From assembly GCA_029876055.1 (NCBI GenBank), contig CM056878.1:1674001-1738000 (forward strand): 64,000 bases of DNA. Direction: 5' to 3'. This DNA is from Madurella fahalii (taxonomy: Eukaryota; Ascomycota; Sordariomycetes; Sordariales). The translations under genes were made by a program, and so were the position numbers. Shown here in pieces: positions 10,498-21,973 of this stretch (the first letter of the stretch is position 1; each line of letters opens with the position of its first letter). A model generated the notes under the pieces. It searched no databases and was not told the DNA's origin. It saw only the letters and a list, made by a program, of their open reading frames with translations.

Positions 10498-13400
10498 ATG
10501 ACGCGACCCAAGGTCCCAGACGACAAGCGCCAGCGCACCGCTCAGGCTTGCGATTCTTGCAAGCGCCGAAAGCAAAAGGTTCGTTCTTGTTGGACTTTAT
10601 TCTTCACTTGCTGCCCCGGCCCGTGTGGGTACCTCCCTCGTTGAAGATCGCACAGTGGCTGCGTTGAAATCTGCGGGGGCCCCCCTTCTTGTCACTTGGC
10701 TACCTTAGCCCAGAGGCCCAGAAGATGTACAATACACATTACAACTGCACCCTTTCTCTTTAGATGTCTCAGCCCGTGGACCGCCGTTCCTTTGCTCTCG
10801 GCCCCCTCCCCCCCCCCCCCCCCCCCCCAATTTCTCTTCAAACCTCACCTTCTGTCGTCCCCGCTGGGCCACACTCCGCCCAGGTCTGGATCTCTCTCCT
10901 TACTCCTCCCCAAGGGCACTGCTTGCCTCGAACATGAACGTCCAGGTTCGCGTCGTGTTACCCACTTGCTACGGAGCACAGTGTGGTAGGGAAAATGGGT
11001 GACCTGTTTGAGTGTCACAGGTTGTCTGGCGTTCTGTGCTTCGGCTCGGCGGTCGTCACCAGGACACGCATCGTTCGGGTCCCCAAGGGGTGAAGTGGCC
11101 GCCTTTTCTTCTTGGGCCTGATTGGAGCCGAACCCACTGCTCCGCTACGGATCCGGACCTTTTTATTTTTATTTTATTATTATTATTATTTTTCTTGAGC
11201 GACTCGAATTCTCTTCGATCCGTCCTCTGATGACTTCTATTCTTGGCTGACACCGGCTACTCCAGTGCAATGGCTTGAAGCCCTGCCACACCTGCCTCAG
11301 GAGGAAGCTAACATGTTCTTACACTCCAAACAACGCGTCCGACCATGTTTCTGAGGACGCTGCCAGCTCGCCGACTAAACGGCGACACATTGAGACCTCG
11401 CCCTCATCCGTGCCCGCTGCTCCCGACGTCTCCGAGACCTCATCTCCTCAGTCTCGCGAACCAATGCAAACCTCCTGGGAGGAGGTGAGGAAGAGTGAAC
11501 CGCCGCCAGGGGATGCCTTGATGTCTGGAGTAGCAGCGCCGCCTCCGCCCTCGCTGCCTGCCCAGGAGCATACCCGCCATGTCTCATTCCAAAATCTCAA
11601 GAAGCTACCAAACCGCAGCAACGCCAATGGGTTATCCGAGGAGACCAACATCTACACCGAGACCAGGATGCTGCAGGATCAAACCGGAAGGCTCCGTAGG
11701 TGGTTTTTGATGTTAGTGTGGCTTCGCTAGAGTTCGCCTGACCGGTCTCTAGTCTATATCGGGGACGCCTCCACGCTGTCCATCCTCCAGCTAATTCGCA
11801 TTATTGTCGAGAACACCGCCGGATCGGACATGGGCTCACCGTTCATCGATGACCCCAAAAGGCACCGCATCATGGAGAACATCATAAACTTCCCCGAGAA
11901 CACCCGGATTCCTTGTCCATTGCCCGACGAAGCTACCGCCGCCGTCCTCATTAAGTCATACTTTACCAACGTTAGTCGCACCCACCCCTTGATCGGTGGA
12001 GGATGGCTACTGATACTCTGGTCAGACGTGCGGTCTCATTGAAATTTTCGACAAGCCCAAGTTCCTCAAACTCGTTGGCGAATGCTATAGGGACCCACCG
12101 TCCTCAGACAAGTATTTCCTATGCCACCTGTTTTTGGTCTTAGCTCTCGGCTTGCTCTTGGCTACTCCGGTCCCTGGCAGCCCGGAAGAGGCGATGGTAC
12201 AAAAGCAGCTCTCAGCCGTACCCGACAGGGCAGAGCTCTTCTTCCGGAGCGCCAAGTCGATGTGCGACCCCGGTGCCGGCTTTGAGGATGCGGACTTCTG
12301 GTCAATCCAAGCCTTGTCGCTGATGACGATCTATATGCTGGTGGTCTCCAAGAGGAACACTGCTTACGCGTACCTAGGTTAGTTCTCCCGACGCGCACCA
12401 TACCCGCCGCTGATGATAACCGTGAGCTAGGGATGGCCGTCCGCTCCGCGTACGCCTTGGGTTTGCATAGGGAAGAGACTATGTGCGACGTCATCTACAC
12501 GCCGGCTCAGATGCGAGTCAGGAGAAACCTCTGGAAAACCCTCTTCGTCCTCGATCGCTTCTTGGCCGCGACTCTAGGGAGGCCGGCTGCGATTTCCGAG
12601 GACGACTGCTCGTGCACCATCTTACCCGACAGAAACTTGACTGACTCGGGACCTCCCGGTGAACTAGAACCCGACCCCGTCCACGTCACTAGTCTGGACT
12701 CGTGTGTCGCGACCTGCCATGTCATTGGCGTGACGTTGAAGGTCTTCTCGCGGAGGAAGATCTCGACCGCCAAAGTTCAAGAGATCATCGATATGTCCGG
12801 AGACTGGGACCAAGCCTCACGCCTAAGCTTATACCGGCGGCAGTCGGCCGGGGGTCCCACCGACCCAGCGTACGGCATAGCATCGCTCCATGTCAACCTC
12901 CTGTCGCTGCATTCGTTGATCCTTCTCACCCGGCAACTCTTTGTGATGCACAACTGGAAACTCGTGGAACAGCGATCGGGCATTAAGAAGTCGTCCCCGA
13001 TCCGCGAATCGCCGATGGCCCGATTCTCGGAAGCATGTGTCGTCGCTTCCTACCGAACGATCAAGTTGGTCCGGAGCGCTCGGGATGACGGCTACCTCCC
13101 GCGCAGGAACCCTTTCATCATGTAAGCGTTCCTGTCATTTCAGGCGCCTACGGTGCTGCTGGGGCGGGTTCTAACGTTGGACAGATACTTCATTTTCGCT
13201 GCGAGCCTTGTCATTCTCATGAACCAGTTTTCGTCGTTGTACTACGCCAAAGAGTACGAGAATACCATCGCGGACGCCATCAATATCATGACGTACTGCG
13301 CTGAGATCGATCCGCAAGCGCAGCGCGTCCTTGAAATCATGAGCAAGTTTGCAGAGGTTGTCGCAAAATGGACCAGGGATCACACCTACGATGCGCCCGA

Positions 13401-13953
13401 ACTCTCAACGGACCTCAGTTGCCTCAACAGCCAGGCTGCAACGTCCCGGCCACCTTCGGAGCGTGCTATTCCAGGGCCCGCCATGTCTAACCTGCAGGAC
13501 CACGGCGCTCCCCGCGTTGCCAGCGTAGCGGACCCAGGCTTGCTAACTCCCCCAACGATACCCAAGCTGCCGCTCCTTGAGACGCAAACCCCAAGCGCCC
13601 TGTCGGATGCACGGATGAGCGGAATGCCATCGCAGCAAACGAATGTCCCCCCTGTCTCGCTTGTTGGCGCACGGTCTAGCGTCTCCGCTCATTCGTCGAT
13701 TGAGGGCTCGGAATCGCTCAATGGAAATATCGAGTTCGAGTTTGACGGTCTATGGAACAGCTTCATCAACCATCTCCCCCCCGTCTCTACGGTGGCCCCG
13801 GGCATCAGCAATCTTGCGCCCCAGTTCCCTCCAGCAGTGGTTGGCCCGCCGACTGAGCCTTTTGGTGCGTATCCGATTCCCACGGAACCGCAGATGCATC
13901 CTCCGACCGTAATCACCGGTAGTGTTCCGTTATTCCACGCAAACTTTGGCTGA
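10498..13953 (+). CDS. Zn(II)2Cys6 fungal transcription factor
   Basis: This is a nuclear, DNA-binding regulator. Six exons (10498-10578, 11266-11695, 11753-11970, 12026-12377, 12431-13121, 13185-13953) join in phase to give 846 residues. The binuclear zinc cluster has all six cysteines at residues 18, 21, 28, 34, 37 and 44, with spacing C-x2-C-x6-C-x5-C-x2-C-x6-C. A Ser/Pro-rich linker follows. The middle region, with TCGLIEIFDKPKFL, then GMAVRSAYALGLHRE, then RRNLWKTLFVLDRF, is the fungal-specific transcription factor domain. The C-terminus is Pro/Ser-rich and may be the activation region. The first intron is 687 nt and falls exactly between two zinc ligands; the other four are 53-63 nt. 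The gene converges on an intradiol dioxygenase gene 319 bp away, so it could regulate that enzyme, but no binding sites were identified. Confidence 0.9.
10579..11265 (+). other. Long intron 1 of the zinc-cluster gene, with poly-C tract
   Basis: The donor GTTCGT follows codon 27 (AAG) and the acceptor TCCAG precedes the TGC codon for zinc ligand Cys28. The intron contains a run of 21 C at 10808-10828 and a TTATTATTATTA stretch near 11177-11190. At 687 nt it is roughly ten times longer than the other introns of this gene. Confidence 0.7.
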
Positions 13954-14272
13954 TACATAGGGGGTACACTTCAAGACAAGCCCGGTTTCTAAAAGGACGC
14001 TCCTCACACGGTTGGACGCACGACGTGATACAGAACTTGCGGGGCGGAGTCAGCCAGGCTCGAACCTTGGTGGTAGCACCGTTGGACACACTGGGGATTT
14101 TCGATGGTCGAACGGTCTTTGGTATGTGGCAGAGCGGGGAACGACACACATATGCTCGGAAATCTCGGGACAGCAAAACTCATGTTCACCAAAGCCGGAT
14201 TTGAACCGACGCACTACGAAGGGGGCTCTCGCCTGAATATACCGTTCCATTTTCTTTGGACTACACTAAAGC
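13954..14272. other. Convergent 3' intergenic region
   Basis: This 319-bp gap separates the stop codons of the transcription factor and the dioxygenase. It contains the tRNA-like sequence listed at 14187-14261 and no credible gene. Confidence 0.5.
14187..14261 (-). repeat. Degenerate tRNA-like sequence with intact T-arm
   Basis: On the minus strand GTCGG-TTCAAAT-CCGGC forms a fully paired five-base T-stem (including one G-T pair) with a canonical seven-base loop. TTTGGTG follows and can pair over five contiguous positions with GTCCAAA 75 nt upstream, as an acceptor stem would. The total length fits a tRNA. However, the D-arm and anticodon arm are not convincing and the A box is poor, so this may be a tRNA pseudogene or a SINE fragment. 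Confidence 0.25.
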
Positions 14273-15301
14273 TCACCCCCGACCGAGGACAAAGTCGTAC
14301 TCGAGTGTCCATCGCGCGTTCGCATCGCCCTCCCTCGGTACAAATTCAACCACTAGCTCGTCCTTGACAGCGAATACGGCATCCTTGGCGACGTACTCAT
14401 CCCGGTCGTCATACAACTGCGTCGTCAACGTCCGGAATCCAGGGCGAGATACAATGAAGTGGATATGCCCCGGCCTATACGGATGCCGGTCTAACAAGCC
14501 CAAGAAGCGCCCCGCCGGCCCATCGTCTGGAATGGGGTATGCGACCGGCCGAAGCGCGTAGAAAGCATAACGGCCATCGCTATCGGTCGCAAAGCGGCCA
14601 CGGAAATTCATGTCCGGCTGCGCCGTGTCTTGCTGCTCGTACAATCCGTTTGGCGCCGTATGCCAGACATCGACGATTGCTCCCTCGATGGGGGCTCCCG
14701 AGCTCGAGAGGACCCGGCCCGTCACATAGGCCGAATCTGCGACGGCTTGCTCGTACCAAGAGACCGACGGGTCGAGATTCCGGACAATGGAACTGCCGTT
14801 CGGCAGTAACGGCGCATCGTGCCGGTAAAATGGGCCCAGAATGGCAGAGGGTGTCTCCGAGGTAGAAGTCGCCAGCATCTTGGACGTGATCTCATCGACG
14901 AGACTTTCGAGTCCTACAATATCACAAAGGAGTTGGGTCTCGTTGCGTCGATCATCCGACATCCTTCCGCATTCGTTGATCTGAGTTCAAAGCGAAAGCA
15001 CAGTCAGCCTACTGTCCACCACACTGCTGATAGCTCCAGGTCATGAAGCAAGGAGAGTACCACTCACGAATTCGACGGCGGCCATCCACTCGCCAACTGT
15101 CAGGTTCACTTCACGCGCGAAGTCGTGAAGATGCCGCACCAGGCTCGGCATCACTTCCGCCACGCGGCGATGAGCATTTGGGCCAGTGGCGGCGATGACC
15201 TTGTCGGTGAAGGTCTGGTCATATTGTGGCTTTTTTGATATGCCGTTCGTCCTGAACCCCATTGGCGCGTTAGGGGCCAGGTCTGGTATCATCTGTCCCA
15301 T
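14273..15301 (-). CDS. Intradiol ring-cleavage dioxygenase (catechol/hydroxyquinol 1,2-dioxygenase type)
   Basis: This non-haem Fe(III) enzyme cleaves a catechol-type ring between its two hydroxyl groups, giving muconate-type products that feed the 3-oxoadipate pathway. Two exons, 15301-15068 and 14980-14273, join in phase across an 87-nt intron to give 313 residues. The N-terminal dimerisation domain contains GEWMAAVEFINECGRMSDDR, and the catalytic jelly-roll follows. The four iron ligands are recognisable: Tyr192 in NGLYEQ, Tyr226 in PVAYPIP, and His250 and His252 in YRPGHIHF. There is no secretion signal, so it is probably cytosolic. Length and motifs fit fungal hydroxyquinol 1,2-dioxygenases best, but the exact substrate is an inference. 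The frame is open upstream to 15442; the Met at 15301 is chosen because it begins the conserved part. Confidence 0.9.
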
Positions 15302-18073
15302 TTCCGATCGAAGGGGTTTGAAAGAAATCAGCAGTCGGCGAGCCGGTTCACAAGGAGAGGTGCAAAACTGGAATACACAATTGCAGACGAGGATGGGGGA
15401 AGAGAGTTTGGGGACTGAGTTACGAAGGGCCAGGAGCTTCAAGTACTTGCGAAAGGGGCCGGAGCAAGGGACTATACCATGACGTCGCGTTACACCTCGG
15501 CGTATGCGTCAGGGGGAGCACAGAAGAAGAAAAAAAGAAAAAAAAAAACAGGGACAGTCTAACTGGGCGAGCGAAGTTGGACGGGCATGCAAACACAGGG
15601 CATCATCAACAGGAAGTCGTTTCGGCCGACCTCCCAACGTGGTGTGGAAGGAATTAGCGGCGCCCGAGCACTTTGTGGATCGACTGAACAAGGGGGGTGG
15701 AATGTCACCCGGTCATGCCGCTGTCTAACTCATCTCAGAATGGGCCGAGAGTCGATGTCGACGTACCGAACGGCCACGGCAGCCCGCCTGTGCGCGTGCG
15801 TGTGTGCGCGTGGATGTGTGTGTGTAACGGAGGAAATGCACTGTCGAACCGGCGCCGCCGGATCGCAGAGGTTCGGTATGCGAAGCGGGAATATCTGAAT
15901 CACCAACGACATGGCAGCACAATCTCACTTGGCCTGCGAATGAGTCGCCATCTCGGCCCAAGTTCCAGGTACCGGGCGAACTCGACAGTTTCATGGAATG
16001 ATTTCGACGTTGATGACTTCGCTGTATTTCGAGACTGGCCAGCAACGAAAATGTGGGTTAAACATGGAAGAGAACCGTGGGTAGCAGCCATGCAGGAAGG
16101 GATGAGCCTGGTTAAAGATGTAAGCATCCCTGGTTAGTGTGACATTAGCACGTAGCTGACCGCTTTGCAGCTGCTCGTTTCTCGGCGCCTGATTACCTGT
16201 AACAGTAGTCTATCTTTTTCTCCAGAGCAGAACTTGGAACCGACAAGGCAGACTTGTGGAGCCCTGGCTTTTGTGACAGCTGCACTTGGGCTGCATCCAA
16301 GGCTTGGTTCGGGCCAAGGGGCGCTTCTGCGGCTGAAGGCAAACAAAACGGAGTGGGCGGCGAACTTTGTCACTGTGAACGGGGTGGTAAAAACTACGGA
16401 CTATGACCGATGTAGGTTTGGAACGCCAGGGTCCTGAAACTCTGCAGTTTAGGACGTCCTCTCGGCTTCGAATCCGGTTTGGGTCAACCAAGGCCACCAT
16501 GCCCTTGGTAATCCCATGTCAGCACCCCGAGCCCGGAGAAAACCGACACGAGGTTCAACGGCTGAACTACCGGGAGAACTGGCCAGGGAAGCTCATGGAA
16601 CTCGCATACCGCCAGTTCGTTACGACACGCCATCCACCCAATCTCGATCGATTACCGGATTCTGTCCCAATCCATTGGTCGCGACTATCGAATGCGGCTC
16701 CCGTCGAGAATTCCCAAACGCACGGCTGTGTCATTGTCAGGATGGCGTGTATCTCACTCGCCAGGCATTCCGATAGGCTCGTTCACCGTCATCGCCTTCT
16801 TGGCAGCAAGGGCGATGACAGGACATGCTGCGTCTCATTCACACCATGGTCTGCATGAAACTCGGGATATCATGGCGGTCAACAAAATTTATGGGTCGAT
16901 CGACATCAGAAAGAAGTAGTGGTGATGGGTCCGTGTGAAGCGGGTTGCAAGCCTCTCGATTGCTCACATCTGATCGACGATGGCTTTGCGGATTGCAATT
17001 GGCTACCAAACGCCTCGAAACATCTCATTGGGAAGATCGAGAACGCCGGTGGCTGAACCCGCATGGAGTCGCCGTGCTTATTCATAGACAATCAACACAC
17101 TGTGGCGTGGTTTGGCCAGTCTGTGTCTCCTGTCAGGGATTTTCTACTACGCTAGTTATACTCTGAGCCGTCGGTCGGCGAGAAGGCGGGTTCCCGGTCG
17201 GCCGGCCCTACCGGACTCAGTGGGGAGCGGTCAGACCTCAACACCCCCCCTCCCCCTCTCCCCCCTGTGCGACTTGCAATTCTTGGATCGCCCTCTCACT
17301 GGATGGTACCCAGCAAGGCGTCAGATGACGGGAACATATGCATGTTACATGGGATTTCCTTCACCGCTCCGGGAGGCATGACAGGATTCTAACACGCTAC
17401 TCCGTTGTAGGTCACAGTTCATGGGATGACATTGTGGTGGAATGCGGCCCTCAATGCACGCGAGCACGTCTCTCTGTGAATCCCGCATACATTTTGGCGC
17501 ACATGGTGGATGCATGCATGCGGGTCGGTTAGCAGCAGGCGAGGGACCCGGTCAGGGATTAGCAACGGTTCTGGTTTTTTTTTTTTTTTTTCTTCCTCTT
17601 CTTCTTCTTTTGTATTCTTTTCCTTTCATTTCTATTCATTTTTTTTTCTTTTTCTTTCGTTTTTATTCTTTTTCTTTCGTTTTCATTCTTTTTCAGTCCT
17701 TTTCTTTCGTTTTTATTCCTTTTTATTCTTTTTTATATTCTTTTTTTCTTTCATTTTCTTTCATTTTTCTTACGTTGTGGGGAGACAGCAGCCGCCGTGC
17801 TTAATACGAGCCGGGCCTTGCCGGCTTGCCGCGACTCATCTAGAATCGAACAAACTGGCAGTGGCAAACTTAATGCATGAAACAAAATCAGAAAAATGAT
17901 TTCCATGGATTGGGGAAAAAAGTATATGTAATTTTAACCACCACACTCCCAACATCGCTCCCCCCCCCCCCACACAAAAAAAAAATTGGCCTGCGGAATA
18001 TACTTTCTCTTCCACGGTACGACGGTCGTGGGCAATGTCACATATATCCACCATCCCAGTCCCATATCTCCAT
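15302..18073. other. Gene-free region with a long pyrimidine tract
   Basis: No gene is supported in about 2.8 kb. An A-rich run lies at about 15530-15550, where the dioxygenase promoter should be. The segment 17575-17771 is a long T/C tract, listed separately. Short C and A runs occur at about 17961-17985, beside the end of the OPT gene. Confidence 0.5.
17575..17771 (+). repeat. ~200-nt polypyrimidine (T-rich, TTTTCTTT-like) tract
   Basis: This stretch is almost pure T with regularly spaced C, in irregular units such as TTTTTCTTTCG and TTTTTATTC. Purines are very rare. It lies about 300 bp beyond the stop codon of the minus-strand OPT gene. It is a microsatellite-like simple sequence and does not code. 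Confidence 0.85.
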
Positions 18074-21000
18074 TTACCAAGTCTCCGGCCCAAACGTCTC
18101 CCCCGCCCCCACAACGGCCTGCACGGCGCTGCCCTTGTAATCCAACGTGCTCGTCACGACATCGTTGCCCCACCACCTAGGCGGCCCGACGTCGCGGAGC
18201 GTGAAGGCGAAGAAGATGACCAGCGTGCTCAGGGCCAGGCCCAGGTCCAGCCCGGACGAGGTTAGGAAGTTCAGCCGGCTCCACCAGCCAAAGTGGCGGT
18301 GGCGGATGACGTACTGGAAGACGAAGCCGACGATGCCCCACGAGAGGTAGTTGAGCGGGGTGGCCGGAGGGATGGCGCCGGCGCCGCCGAAGATGAGCGG
18401 GGCCATGAGGTAGCGGAGCCACGACTTGGGCCGCCGCCGCGCGAGAAAGTAGATGACCAGCGGCGTGACGGCGCCGAGGCCGAAGAAGAAGAAGAGGGCC
18501 GAGTAGATCTGGCCCGGCGAGAAGATGCGCTCGGGCCCGATGAGGCCCCAGATTACCGATGCTGTTTTGTTTTGTTGACGCGCGGTTAGTGGAGTAAAGA
18601 GTAAGGAGGCATGAAGAAAAAAAATAAAAAAGAAAGAAAGAGAGAGGAAGAGAGAGAAAAAGGGAGAAGGGGAGAGGGAAAGGTAATTACCGGAGAAGAA
18701 GACACGGCCGCCGGGGCAGGTAAAGTGTTCCGGCTGGTTGGGCTCGCAGACCCCCGGAATGTTCTTGAGCGCGTAATTGAGGACGACGACCTGGATGAAG
18801 CAGGAGAGGGTGGTGGCGACGACTTGAGCTATGAACATTGTCCGCGGGGGGATCTTCATGTAGTGGCCAAGCTTGAGATCCGAAACGAACGTGAGGGCCT
18901 GGGACATGGTGATGTAGCCGAAGGTTTTGAAGCTGGGGGAATGTTAAGATAAGATGGGGGGGGGGTTACGGCGCGGGAATGGGGTACTCACATCATCAGC
19001 CCCAGCGGCCGGCCCGGTTGGACGTAGCCGTAGACAAACTCGGTCAGGACATTCAAGCCGATCTGGTTGTTCGTGACGGCCTGGATGATGCCGATCGGGA
19101 GGGAGAAGATGAATGAGATAAACACAGCCAGCAAGAACGCCCACCAGGTCATGTTGGTCGGCCAAGCGAGAACGGTCACGAACCCCAAGCCAAGCATCTA
19201 TTGCGCCGGTGAGATTGGAAGAAGGCGGGCAACGCGGGTGTGACATACCACAACAAAGAGTGACATGTACCACCATGTCGGGGCCTCCTTGTACCGTCTC
19301 ATCAGTTTCATGTGGATATCTGGCTTTTCCGTGGTGCTGCTCTTATACTGCCGCCATATGGTCTTGCCATGGTGCAGGTACGTGTACACCACGAGCGAAG
19401 CGATGGCGGCGAAGGACAGGCCGTATGCCAAGGCAAATGTGGTACTGCTCCTTGTCAGTCCTGGCTCGGTAGCACGGACTATGGCAGCGTACCTCAGAAA
19501 CAACGGAGAGTAATTCTTGTAGGCCTCCTCGTCCAGCGTAAAGTCGGACGAGAGAATGCGAGACACGTTGTAATGCTTTCCAGTGTTGTCGTACGTGCTA
19601 GAGTCACTCATGGGTAGGTACTGGGCGTACCAGGCCCCGCTGTAATGAAGCACAGAGGCAAGGAATATGAAGAATAAGACGACCCCAATCATCGTGTTGG
19701 CGATAGCGTGCCTGTGTCTTGATCAGCGCTCGCCCCATGCCGTCTCGTACGAACTCGAGGTCGATACTTACCATGGGGGAATCAATGGGGATCCCACAAA
19801 TCCGGTAATCTGCGTCCAGTCAAAGGTGATTGGCAGCAGCGACAGACCGGTCGAGTATCCAAACAGCTGGTTGATAACGGGGCTGTTGGGCGCCATCCAG
19901 GTGATGAACGCAAACGAGCTCAAGAACTGGGCTAGAAACCCGGGGATAAAATAGTAAATGAAGGCTCCGAGCGTGACAATGGCGAACCATCTGTACCGGG
20001 GCATCGTCCCGCCAATGACGGTCGGGTCATTTTCCTCGCTGGTCTCATGCATGGCGTTCATGAGCGTCACCGACACCAGGTTGCTCGGCCAGATCATGGC
20101 GGCAGGATACACTATTTTCGGTCAAGTCAGCAGACAGCAACGCCAAGAGATAACCCAAAAAAAGGGGGGAGGGCAAGCAATACCCAAAAAGCGCCTCATC
20201 ATTCCCGCAATCCCGTACCCAAGACTCTGCGTGGAAATCACAAGCATCAACTGCCAAACAAAGCCAAAGTCCTGCTTATAAAACACCTTTTGTGCCAGGA
20301 TAATATCCGTCGCGTACGCCACCGAGAAGGACACGCCGGCCATGACGACAATGATAGAATGCTCCTTGACGTTGAACGGGCCCGGATTCAGCTCCAACCT
20401 CCACCCCGTCGCCGCGGCTCCCCTCGTCGACCGCCGCCCCCTTTCCGCCCGCCCGCCGCCGCCGGCAAACCGAGCAGGCAACGGGATGAAGATCTCCTTC
20501 TCGGGCATGAACCGCGCCCAGCCGTGGCCCAGTGGCCAGGCGATTACCTGCGCGATCAGCGCCCCCAGGCTGATGCTCGGCGAGCGCAGCGAGAAGAGCG
20601 TGTTCATGGACGCGCCGAGGAAGATGAGGGAGAGGCCGATGGTCCAGGCGCGGAGCGTGTTGCACGGCAGCGTGTAGTCGTCGTGCGGGTGGACGGCGGC
20701 GCGCACCTCCGGGTAGGGGGAGTCTTCTATCTCTCCTGGGTCTTCTCCTTCGTCGTCGCCGTCGCCGTCCTCGTCGCCGGAGAGGGAGACGGAAGACGTG
20801 GACCGCTTGCGGTTGCCCGAAAGGGGTGCGAGGGGGATGGCAGCCTCGTCGTCCTGGTCATGGTCACGGGCGGAGAGGGAATGCCGTGGGAGGGTTTGGT
20901 GGCGTTGGCTGTAGTCAGCGGGGAGGTTCGGGTCCAGGAGGAGTTCGTCTTCCGAGTTGGTTTCCGAGTGGGCGTCATCGTTGTCGTGTGTGCCGCTGGC

Positions 21001-21183
21001 GAAGAGCGACAGGCGGGCTTTGAGGTTGGCGAGGGGGCTCTGGGGGCTTGGGAAGGGGGGTGACGCGGGGGGTTGTGGGTGGGCTCCGTCGGGGGTTGAT
21101 GGGGCATCTTCTTTGACCTGGGTGTCTGAAGCGGAAGGTGTAGCCGTCACATCGGAGGATGTGGAGCCTGAGGGAGAGGACAT
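18074..21183 (-). CDS. Oligopeptide transporter, OPT family
   Basis: This is a polytopic membrane transporter, expected to import small peptides (or possibly iron chelates or glutathione) by proton symport. Seven exons (21183-20184, 20111-19772, 19711-19493, 19444-19249, 19197-18992, 18932-18691, 18561-18074) join in phase into 896 residues. The first ~170 residues are a soluble Ser/Pro/Asp-rich tail with a strongly acidic patch. About 14-16 hydrophobic segments follow. Family signatures are present: LNPGPFNVKEH (NPG motif), KIPPRTMF (KIPPR motif), SQSLGYGIAG, and NQIGLNVLTEFVYGYVQPGRP. A short Gly/Arg-rich insert (FAGGGGRAERG) sits just before the NPG motif and is unusual. Intron 3 is only 48 nt; I chose its CAG acceptor at 19445-19447 because it restores the family sequence FLSTTFALAYG. 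Intron 6 (129 nt) is rich in pyrimidines on the coding strand. Confidence 0.92.
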
Positions 21184-21973
21184 ATTCTATGACCCTCGCG
21201 AGAGGGAGGGGCGGTGGGATTGGAGTTCTATCTCGGGATCATGAGGGAACGAAGGGCGTATAGGTTGAAGGGTTATTGTCTCGAGAAGTTAACTCGGGCG
21301 CCCGGGCCTCTACTCTGTTCCAGTACCGTGTTGTCCAGTGATGGCGCGGTAATGACCCCAATGTCTAGCCGCCCAATAACTGGCGTTTGTCTCGATCCCG
21401 GGATTATGGGTGGTACGCAAAGGTGACCCGGGGCCTTGGAACAAGCTGTTTCGCGTGAGACCCGCCCGACGAGAGGCCACTCTGCGTATGGACCGAATTG
21501 GCGAGGAAGATCAGCAAAATTAAATTGAAATCCCCCCCGCAATCACAATGAGGCCGGATGTTCAACCAAGAAACAGCTATTTGTCGGAATATATGAGTTG
21601 TCGCAACTGTTCTTGTCAAGCTTCCTGCTTATTCAGGGCGCTTTCCGGCCAAGTGGCACTCAGGACGTCTTTGTCGGTTTGTCCCCCGGCTTCCCCACCA
21701 TCACTGATCTGGAACCAACCCCCAGCTCCTTTGGGCCAAGAATGGCAGGGGTTTCATAAGGGTCTCCCGCCCTATGCTAACCTAACCAGGCTAGCTCCAG
21801 GCTCTTCAACTGCCAATCAATCGATCAACCAATCGTTCAATCGATCAATCGATCAAATCAATGTTCCGTTCTTGGTCTGCAACCTCGCTGGAGCTCCTGC
21901 AGCTACAACGCGCTCTCTTATCAGAAATCCAGTTCTTACTATCACCGAAAATACCACCCCCTATGGCCCAACA
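21184..21973. promoter_or_regulatory. Divergent promoter region, OPT transporter and ketoacyl synthase
   Basis: This region separates two divergent start codons. The part 21548-21973 is an uninterrupted reading frame in phase with the ketoacyl synthase and may be translated (see findings). At 21814-21861 there is an ATCA/ATCGAT-rich repeat with three ATCGAT palindromes. No other gene is seen. Confidence 0.4.
21814..21861. repeat. ATCAATCGATCA-type short repeats
   Basis: Units of AATCAATCGATCAA recur imperfectly, with ATCGAT at 21820-21825, 21840-21845 and 21848-21853. The repeat lies about 110 bp upstream of the ketoacyl synthase ATG. It could be a binding-site array or a simple-sequence expansion. 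Confidence 0.7.

Noticed and set aside
16440..16465. Sequence resembling a tRNA T-arm (GGCTTCGAATCCGG)
   Set aside because: The stem does not pair and there is no A box at a suitable distance.
20047..21063. Plus-strand frame of 338 codons opposite the OPT gene
   Set aside because: Its product is low-complexity Arg/Gly/Val sequence without domains; the minus-strand frame encodes a recognisable OPT transporter.
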